Source: DUEN01 sp024277095
GTDB taxonomy: Bacteria; Chloroflexota; Anaerolineae; DUEN01
Reading direction: 5' to 3'
Assembly (NCBI GenBank): GCA_024277095.1
Contig: JAJRVX010000483.1
Coordinates: 1 to 7,756, forward strand
Length of the DNA: 7,756 nt
Shown here: one piece after another, positions 1 to 5,700 of the stretch
How positions within the stretch are numbered: position 1 is the first letter of the stretch
How the letters are laid out: every line of letters starts with the position of its first letter
Position numbers and translations under genes: made by a program
The notes under the pieces: model-generated
The model's database searches: none
Seen by the model: only the letters and a program-made list of their open reading frames with translations
Told to the model about the DNA's origin: nothing

Positions 1-1340
1 GCATCCGGCCGACCGAACGCGATATTCTCCCGGATGGTGCCCGTGAACAGGTTCGTCTCCTGCAACACGATGCCGATCTGCGAGCGCAGGCTGTGCAACG
101 TCACATCGCGCACGTCGTAACCGTCGATGCGGACCGCGCCGGACTTGACATCGTAGAAGCGCGGGATCAGATTGATGATCGTCGTCTTGCCCGAGCCCGT
201 CTCGCCCAGCAAGGCCACCGTCTCGCCAGGCTCGACCACGAAGGAGACGTCCTTCAAGGCATCCTCGCTGGCGCCGATGTAGCGGAAGTACACGTGATCG
301 AACTCCACGCGCCCCCGGACGGGAGGCAGCTCGATGGCATCCGGGCGTTCCCTCACCTCCGTCTCCGCATCCAGGATCTCGAAGATGCGCCGGGCCGAAG
401 CCCCCGCCCGGGTCATCATGCCCAGGATCATGCCCAGGAAGAAGAGCGGCAGGGTGAGCATGGCCAGATAGGTGTTGAAGGCCACCAGCTCGCCCAGGGT
501 AAGCCGATTGTCGATGACGCGCAGCCCGCCCACCCAGATCACGATCAGGGTACCGATACCGCCCAGGGTGAAGATGAGCGGGATGCTGAACCCCATAATA
601 CGCGCCACATACAGGTTCTCCTCCAGCAGATCCAGGTTGGCCGCCTTGAACCGCTGGATCTCATACGGCTCCCGGGCGAACGCCCGCACCACCCGGGCCC
701 CGGCCAGATTCTCCTGCAAGATGGTGTTGAGGTTCCCCAGCTTCTGCTGGATGATCATGAAGTGCGGCATGACCTTGCGCAGCACGATCACCATGATCAC
801 GAGCGCGACGGGAATGATGGTGAGGGACATCAGGGCGAGCCGCCAGTCCAGCAGGATCAGCAGCGCCATCGTGCCCATGAACATGATCAGCGTGTTCAGA
901 AGCTGCGGGAATCCCATGCCGACGAACATGCGCACGATGTCCACATCGTTGGTCGCTCGCGTCATCAACTGGCCCGTCTGCGCCCGATCGTGGTAGCTAA
1001 AGGAGAGAGACTGGAGCTTGGTGTAGATCTCCTGTCGCAGGTCGAAGGCCACGCCCTGGGACGCCCTCTCGGCCAGGTATCCCTGGAGGAAGGTGAAGAG
1101 GCCGCGCACGACCGCCAGGCCCACCAGCCCCATGGCCATGCCGTAGATGAGTCGCAGGTCCCCGGCCTTGATGCCTCGATCGACCAGGATCTGCAACAGG
1201 CGAGGCATGGCCAGGTTGCCGACGGTGGCCAGCAACAGGCTGAGCCACGCCCCCAACGCCGTCAACCAGTACGGCCGTAAATAGCCGAGCGACCGCCAGA
1301 TATCTCGCGTCATGCCCGGCCGGCCGGATCCACGCTCCAT
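1..1340 (-). CDS. ABC exporter, fused permease-ATPase half-transporter (3' end missing)
   Basis: Half-size ABC exporter that would use ATP hydrolysis to move a substrate out through the cytoplasmic membrane. 446 codons are visible; such proteins are usually about 580-620 residues. The N-terminal transmembrane domain has hydrophobic segments at about residues 25-45, 63-88, 145-165, 168-187, 250-271 and 288-309. The ATPase domain starts near 340, with aromatic A-loop candidates (Tyr351/Tyr354), a Walker A motif GETGSGKTT at 379-387 and the Q-loop glutamine at 427 (VLQETNLF). The signature motif, Walker B and H-loop lie beyond base 1. The ATG at 1340 is chosen because GGAGG (complement of 1348-1352) sits 7 bases upstream; the in-frame ATG at 1314 lacks such a site. 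It starts 4 bases after the TetR stop, so it is the second gene of that operon. Family assignment is firm. The substrate (drug, lipid or peptide) is not readable, and a heterodimer partner could follow outside the window. Confidence 0.95.
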   Translation of the reverse strand, partial: MERGSGRPGMTRDIWRSLGYLRPYWLTALGAWLSLLLATVGNLAMPRLLQILVDRGIKAGDLRLIYGMAMGLVGLAVVRGLFTFLQGYLAERASQGVAFDLRQEIYTKLQSLSFSYHDRAQTGQLMTRATNDVDIVRMFVGMGFPQLLNTLIMFMGTMALLILLDWRLALMSLTIIPVALVIMVIVLRKVMPHFMIIQQKLGNLNTILQENLAGARVVRAFAREPYEIQRFKAANLDLLEENLYVARIMGFSIPLIFTLGGIGTLIVIWVGGLRVIDNRLTLGELVAFNTYLAMLTLPLFFLGMILGMMTRAGASARRIFEILDAETEVRERPDAIELPPVRGRVEFDHVYFRYIGASEDALKDVSFVVEPGETVALLGETGSGKTTIINLIPRFYDVKSGAVRIDGYDVRDVTLHSLRSQIGIVLQETNLFTGTIRENIAFGRPD

Positions 1341-1344
1341 GCCG

Positions 1345-1938
1345 CTACCTCCGCGCCATCATGCCGTGCAGGAAGAGATCGACCAACTGCTCCACCTGCT
1401 GCTCGGTGAAGCGCTCCTGCTGATCATGAAAGCGCAGCGTGCCCAGCAGGCCGATGAACGCCCGAGCGGCCAGCTCCGGATCCACGGAGCGCAACACGCC
1501 GCGCTCCTGCCCCGTGCGGATCACACTGGCCACAGCCCCCAGCACGTTCTGGTGGAAGTAATCGCGCAGCGCGTGGGCCCGCTCCTTCCCGAGCTGGCGC
1601 ATCGCCTCGGCGAAGACGTGAGCCGTATCCTGTCGGAACCGGAGATGTTCGGCGTAGACGCGCGCCACCGCCGCCAATTGATTCAGAGGATCATCGCCGG
1701 CCGCGGCCGCCTCCTCGCGCATGGTCTGCGCCAGGCGCTCCGAGTGACGAATGGCCACCTGGTAGAACAGGTCCGCCTTATTGCTGAAGTGATAGTACAG
1801 GGCGGCATTGGTCATGCCACATGCCCTGGCCAGCTCCCGAATGGAAACGCCCCGATACCCGCGCTCCCCAAACAGGCGCTCCGCCTCCCGGATAATCCGC
1901 TCCCTTCCGTCAAGCGTCTCCGATGTCGCATCCGCCAA
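1345..1938 (-). CDS. TetR/AcrR-family transcriptional repressor
   Basis: A 197-residue protein of typical TetR length. The N-terminal DNA-binding domain (about residues 10-60) shows the family pattern: AERLFGERGYRGVSIRELA, then the recognition-helix stretch GMTNAALYYHFSNKADLF at 41-58. The remainder is helical and would form the ligand pocket and dimer interface; its sequence does not reveal the ligand. The start is a TTG at 1938-1936. An in-frame stop at 1956-1954 rules out a much longer form, no ATG or GTG lies between that stop and the TTG, and a strong GGGGGAGG Shine-Dalgarno sits 6 bases upstream (complement of 1945-1952). It is first in an operon with the ABC exporter, which suggests it represses the pump and itself until an inducer binds. 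The operator-like palindrome at 2246-2259 is the best candidate target. Family confidence is high; target and inducer are inferred. Confidence 0.95.
   Translation of the reverse strand: MADATSETLDGRERIIREAERLFGERGYRGVSIRELARACGMTNAALYYHFSNKADLFYQVAIRHSERLAQTMREEAAAAGDDPLNQLAAVARVYAEHLRFRQDTAHVFAEAMRQLGKERAHALRDYFHQNVLGAVASVIRTGQERGVLRSVDPELAARAFIGLLGTLRFHDQQERFTEQQVEQLVDLFLHGMMARR
1348..1352 (-). promoter_or_regulatory. Shine-Dalgarno site of the ABC exporter, abutting the TetR stop codon
   Basis: On the minus strand GGAGG is followed directly by the TAG stop of the repressor and, 7 bases after the GGAGG, by the exporter ATG. A ribosome finishing the repressor would cover the exporter's start region, so translational coupling is likely. 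This site decides the exporter start at 1340. Confidence 0.8.
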
Positions 1939-1944
1939 CCGACA

Positions 1945-1952
1945 CCTCCCCC
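1945..1952 (-). promoter_or_regulatory. Shine-Dalgarno site supporting the TTG start of the TetR gene
   Basis: The minus strand reads GGGGGAGG with 6 bases before the TTG start codon. An in-frame TAG lies immediately upstream at 1956-1954. The strong site compensates for the non-ATG start and fixes the repressor's N-terminus. Confidence 0.75.
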
Positions 1953-1966
1953 GCTATTCACGGTAG

Positions 1967-1985
1967 GGCGGGTTTCTTACCCGCC
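1967..1985. repeat. GTAGGG-type short hairpin repeat
   Basis: GGCGGGT (1967-1973) and ACCCGCC (1979-1985) are perfect 7-base arms around a TTCTT loop, preceded by GTAG. No T-tract follows on either strand, and the site lies just upstream of the TetR start rather than after a gene, so it does not look like a terminator. It resembles the short GTAGGG...CCC intergenic hairpins dispersed in many GC-rich bacterial genomes (from memory, not searched). In the TetR mRNA it would sit about 30 bases before the start codon and could affect translation. Confidence 0.6.
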
Positions 1986-2017
1986 ATCTTGCTAGGGTCA
2001 CCATAGATCCGCCTCCT

Positions 2018-2174
2018 GGGGAGGCCTGGAGGGGCAAGCCCCTCCAGAGAACATTCTTCTTTTTGCCTCTTGCCTGCCTGGGCCCGGCCTGAATTCCCAT
2101 CGGGGCCGGGAATGGCAGGCCAAGGGCAGGAAAAGGGTCTCTTTTGGCGGAGGGAGGACCCTCCGCACCTCCCC
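2018..2174. repeat. 157-base imperfect palindrome with a hairpin in each arm (MITE-like or structured-RNA element)
   Basis: Paired segments share one centre near 2096: GGGGAGG (2018-2024) with CCTCCCC (2168-2174); GGAGGG (2028-2033) with CCCTCC (2159-2164); CCCTCC (2040-2045) with GGAGGG (2149-2154); CTTGCCTGCC (2069-2078) with GGCAGGCCAAG (2114-2124, one bulge); and CCCGGCC (2083-2089) with GGCCGGG (2104-2110). Each arm also folds on itself: CTGGAGGGG/CCCCTCCAG (2026-2034/2039-2047) and GCGGAGGG/CCCTCCGC (2147-2154/2159-2166). A GAGC-GAAA-GCTC tetraloop hairpin follows at 2183-2194. I see no credible gene inside. If TetR is transcribed from near 2240, this element lies in its leader. A small non-autonomous mobile repeat, a dispersed palindromic repeat or a regulatory RNA fold are all possible; the sequence does not decide. 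Confidence 0.7.
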
Positions 2175-2236
2175 GGTTTCCGGAGCGAAAGCTCTTTCCC
2201 TATGACCACGGTTAAGTGCAGCGCTACCGATACACC

Positions 2237-2284
2237 ATCCTATTCACTGAACGTTCGGTAAGTGCGCCCATAGGATAACCGAAC
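2237..2284. promoter_or_regulatory. Candidate TetR operator within a possible divergent promoter
   Basis: ACTGAACGTTCGGT (2246-2259) is a 14-base palindrome with one mismatched pair around a perfect GAACGTTC core, a form typical of TetR-family operators. It is framed by the inverted boxes ATCCTAT (2237-2243) and ATAGGAT (2270-2276), which give a TAGGAT -10-like hexamer (4 of 6 consensus bases) reading outward on each strand. ACCGAAC at 2278-2284 repeats the right half-site in inverted orientation. No good -35 is seen on either strand, so the promoter part is weak. Autoregulation of the TetR-exporter operon is inferred; transcription from here would give a leader of about 300 bases. Confidence 0.45.
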
Positions 2285-2366
2285 CTCACCGAATGCGCAA
2301 GGGGAAACGCCCGTTGTAGTAAGCAGAGGAGCTCCCTTTCATCGAAATGCCAATCGCTTCTGCTAT

Positions 2367-2404
2367 GGGGAGGCCCGGAGGGACGATCCCCTCCACGCCT
2401 CCCC
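2367..2404. repeat. Two-tier hairpin, second copy of the GGGGAGG..GGAGGG module
   Basis: The outer arms GGGGAGGC (2367-2374) and GCCTCCCC (2397-2404) are perfect. The inner arms GGAGGG (2377-2382) and CCCTCC (2389-2394) close a short loop, with a 2x2 mismatch between the two stems. The left 16 bases match the left end of the 157-base palindrome except for one base. There is no T-tract, so an intrinsic terminator is not supported. The resemblance indicates a repeat family shared within this intergenic region. Confidence 0.65.
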
Positions 2405-2420
2405 CTGTGGAGCTCTATAA

Positions 2421-2441
2421 GGGCGACCCGGCAGGTCGCCC
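2421..2441. repeat. GGGCGACC short hairpin repeat
   Basis: GGGCGACC (2421-2428) and GGTCGCCC (2434-2441) are perfect 8-base arms around a CGGCA loop, followed by CTAC. On the minus strand it begins GTAGGGGCGACC, the same form as the hairpin at 1967-1985. It is not next to a gene end and lacks a T-tract. It is best called a dispersed palindromic repeat. Confidence 0.65.
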
Positions 2442-2542
2442 CTACTTACCCGAAACGAATGACGCGGCTCGCATGTTTCTTTCACCACGCGAAGATCAAT
2501 AGGGTCTCAGTGCCTGAGTGGTTCCTGAAGAAGGACTTTTCC

Positions 2543-2565
2543 CGGAGGGGCTGGCCGTCCCTCCG
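2543..2565. repeat. CGGAGGG/CCCTCCG hairpin, further copy of the module
   Basis: CGGAGGG (2543-2549) pairs with CCCTCCG (2559-2565) across a 9-base loop. On the minus strand the stem reads GGAGGGACGG.., close to GGAGGGACGA.. in the 2367-2404 copy. It lies about 60 bases upstream of the macroglobulin promoter. No protein gene is convincing between 2442 and 2600. Confidence 0.5.
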
Positions 2566-2617
2566 AGTCATCCCGGGGAGGGGGAACAAAGCGGTTCGGC
2601 GCCTCGTCTGATATGTG

Positions 2618-2638
2618 TCTCATTGTGGTACAATGAGA
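2618..2638 (+). promoter_or_regulatory. Extended -10 promoter of the macroglobulin gene, overlapped by a perfect inverted repeat
   Basis: TGGTACAAT (2626-2634) is an extended -10 element: TG, one base, then a hexamer matching TATAAT at 5 of 6 positions. The best -35 position (near 2606) is poor, as is often tolerated with extended -10 promoters. The arms TCTCATTG (2618-2625) and CAATGAGA (2631-2638) form a perfect 8-base inverted repeat around TGGTA, so the hexamer lies mostly in the right arm and spacer. This is the layout expected for a repressor operator covering a promoter. Transcription would begin near 2641, giving a leader of about 138 bases. Confidence 0.6.
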
Positions 2639-2684
2639 GGCCGTGCGGAGAGCTATGGTCTTCGCGCCGCCCGCGTCGGCAGGT

Positions 2685-2746
2685 GGCGATCCCCGCGTGA
2701 TCGCCCCATCGAGGATGCGCGGCCGGGCGTGGGGGTTCCGCCCACG
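2685..2746 (+). other. Structured 5' leader of the macroglobulin mRNA (two hairpins)
   Basis: GGCGATC (2685-2691) pairs with GATCGCC (2699-2705) over a 7-base loop, and CGTGGG (2728-2733) pairs with CCCACG (2741-2746) over another 7-base loop. Both lie between the predicted start of transcription and the ribosome site. I recognise no known riboswitch core. The hairpins may only stabilise the message or tune translation. Confidence 0.4.
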
Positions 2747-2778
2747 GTCTGTCCCGGAAGATAAAGGAGCGTGATCCG

Positions 2779-5700
2779 ATGAGATCTGTCTATCCTCTAT
2801 TCCTCCTGCTGCTCGGCCTGGGCCTGATCGCCGGGTGCTCACAGCAAACCGGCCCGGTTCGATCCATGGAAGGAGCCGCAATGCCCCACACGGAGATCCG
2901 TATCCAGACGGAGCCGGACGACCAAGGCGGCGAGGAAGGGCTTCAGATCCGCCTGAGCGAGGGCGGTGAGCCCTCCGGCGAGCTCCTCCCCATCTCATCG
3001 GCGGTGGCCACGCCGTTACCGGAGCCGGAGATCCAGCAGATCCTGGATCGCCTGCCGCCCCTGCCGGTGGAGGCGGAGGACGAACAGCCCTTCGCCCTCC
3101 CGGAGGAATCGCTGCCGCCTCCTCGCGTGGGAGAGACCATCCAGGAGCCATTCCCCCCGCCCGTGACGGCCGAGGGGCCGGAGCAGCCGGCCGTGGGCCC
3201 GCTGGAGGTCGTCCGCTACGCGCCGGAGGGCGAGGTCCCACTGGCCCCCTATCTCAGCGTCACCTTCTCCCAGCCCATGGTCGCGCTGAGCTCCCACGAG
3301 GACCTGGCTCGCGAGGGTGTGCCCGTGAAGCTCAGCCCGCAACCGCCGGGGACATGGCGATGGGTGGGCACGAAGACGCTGGTGTTCCAGCCCGATGGCC
3401 GCTTCCCCATGGCCACCCGCTACACCGTCGATATCCCGGCCGGGACGAAATCGGCCGTCGGCGGCGTGCTGGAACAGGCGGTGAGATGGACCTTCACGAC
3501 GCCTCCGCCCAACGTGCGGACGTTCTACCCCACGACCGGCCCCCAGCGGCGTGACGTGCTCATGTTCGCCGCCTTCGATCAGCACATCGACCCGGATGCG
3601 GTCCTCCCCACCATCACGGTGACGGCGGGCAAGCGCTCGTACGCTTTGCGCCTCGCCACGGCCGAGGAGGTGGCCAAGGATGACACCGTGAGCCGGCTGG
3701 CGAAGGAGGCCGGAGAGGGACGATGGCTGGCCTTCCGGGCCAGCACCCTGTTCCCCGCCGACACCACCATCACGGTGACCATCGGGCCGGACACGCCGTC
3801 GGCCGAGGGCCCCCTGCGCACGGAAAAGCCCCAGCAGTTCACGTTCTATACTTACGCCCCTCTCCGAGTCGTCGACCACGGCTGCACCTGGGACGAGGAC
3901 TGTTCCCCGATGACGCCCTGGTACATCCAATTCAACAATCCCATCGACGAAGCCCGCTTCGAGCCCTCGATGATCCAGGTGACGCCGGATGTCCCGGGGC
4001 TCAAGGTCGAGATCTTCGGCGACACGCTCACGCTACGCGGGCGCACCCGCGGCCGCACGACCTATCAGGTCACCCTGAGCGCGACCATCCCCGATCGATT
4101 CGGACAGACGCTGGGGGAGGACCAAACGCTGACCTTCACCGTCGGATCGGCAGCCCCTGCCATCCTGCGATCCGGCGGCAACCTGGTCGTTCTGGACCCC
4201 TATGGCAAGCCCTCCTATTCCGTCTTCACCGTCAACTACGGGGAGCTGGATGTACAGATATACGCCGTACAACCCGAGGACTGGCCCGCTTATCAGAAGT
4301 ACCTGCAGGAGCTTCACCGTACGGATTCGCCGCCGTCGCCGCCCGGCCAGCTGGTCCTCTCCAGGACGATCCCGGTCGATGCCCGGCCGGATGAGTGGAC
4401 GGAGACGGCCATCGACCTGAGCCCGATACTGGAAGACGGCTTCGGCCAGTTCGTCCTGGTGATCCAGCCCCAACCCGGGCCGCTCGACGTCCTCTCCCGT
4501 CTCCTGCGCTCCAAGCCGCCGGAGTCGATCCAGGCCTGGGTGCAGGTCACCCACATCGGACTGGACGCCTTCGTCGATGACGACGAGATGATCGCCTGGG
4601 TGAACGACCTGCGAGATGGCGCGCCCCTGGAGGGAGTCCAGGTAACCCTGTCCCCATCGGGCGAGAGCGCCGTCACCGATGAGGAGGGGCTGGCGAGGTT
4701 GAGGCTGCCCGAAGGGGCCGAGGCGAGCCTGCTGGTCGCCCGAAAGGGCCAGGACGTGGCCTTCCTGCCGGAAAACCTGTACTGGTGGGGGGACGGATGG
4801 CAGCAACGCTCGCGGCGGGACTGGCTGCGCTGGTACGTCTTCGACGATCGCCAGATCTACCGCCCGGGAGAGAAGGTTCACGTCAAGGGATGGATCCGGC
4901 GCATCGGAGATGGGCCGGACGGGGATGTGAACCTGGCACGAGACGCCGTCCGAAAGGTCCGCTATCGGGTGGTGGATCCCCGAGGGAACGAGATCCACGA
5001 CGGCAGGCTGGATGTCAACGCGCTGGGCGGGTTCGACCTGGCCTTCACGCTGCCGGAGGCGGTGAACCTGGGCTACGCATCGCTCCATCTCACCGCGGAG
5101 GGCGTCGGCGATCTCGGCGGCCGCGACTACGAGCACTCCTTCCAGATCCAGGAGTTCCGTCGACCGGAATTCGAGGTCTCGGTCGACGCCAGCGAGGGTC
5201 CCCACTTCGTCGGCGACTATGCCATCGCCTCCGTGGAAGCGAAGTACTACGCCGGCGGCCCCCTCCCCAACGCCGAGGTGACCTGGCAGGTCACCTCAAC
5301 CCCGGGCCACTACACGCCGCCCGGATGGGATGACTTCGTCTTCGGCAAATGGGTTCCCTGGTGGATCGAAGCGCGCACGATGGCCGCCGAGACGTCCTTC
5401 GGCCCGTGGCCACCTTATCGCCCGATCCAGGTCGAGACATACCAGGGGCGAACGGATGCCTCCGGCGTTCACCGCCTGCGCATCGACTTCGAATCCATGG
5501 ACCCGCCCCAGCCCACCGTGGTGCGAGCCGAGGCGACCGTCATGGATGTGAACCGTCAGGCGTGGACCGCGGCGACCGACCTGCTGGTCCATCCGGCGGA
5601 GCTCTACGTCGGGCTGCGCACGGAGCGCATCTTCGTCCGGCTAGGCCAGCCGCTGGAAGTGAAGGCCATCGTCGTAGATGTGGACGGCAACCCGGTCCCG

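Noticed and set aside
93..1280. Long plus-strand reading frame opposite the exporter
   Set aside because: It lies antisense to a clear ABC exporter. Its product is a low-complexity His/Asp/Gln/Arg-rich string with no domain, typical of the opposite frame of a GC-rich gene.
1312..1995. Plus-strand reading frame of 227 codons opposite the TetR gene
   Set aside because: It is the shadow of a well-supported TetR gene and has no recognisable domain.
1958..2261. Small open frames on both strands in the palindromic region
   Set aside because: They cross the palindrome arms, have no good ribosome site, and encode Pro/Gly/Arg-rich strings dictated by the repeat sequence.
2367..2441. Tandem hairpins as intrinsic terminators
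   Set aside because: No T-run follows either stem on either strand, and no gene ends here, since both flanking operons start in this region.
1939..2778. CRISPR array, tRNA or known riboswitch in the intergenic region
   Set aside because: The repeats are irregularly spaced palindromes rather than direct repeats with uniform spacers, and I saw no tRNA arm pattern or riboswitch core.
2507..3241. Minus-strand frame of 244 codons over the macroglobulin promoter and 5' end
   Set aside because: Its Pro/Arg/Ala-rich product lies antisense to the lipoprotein signal and stalk codons. The plus-strand gene has a ribosome site, signal peptide and domains.
3016..5205. Long minus-strand frames at 3016-3930 and 4033-5205
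   Set aside because: They are antisense shadows of the macroglobulin gene, whose continuous plus-strand frame has family motifs throughout.
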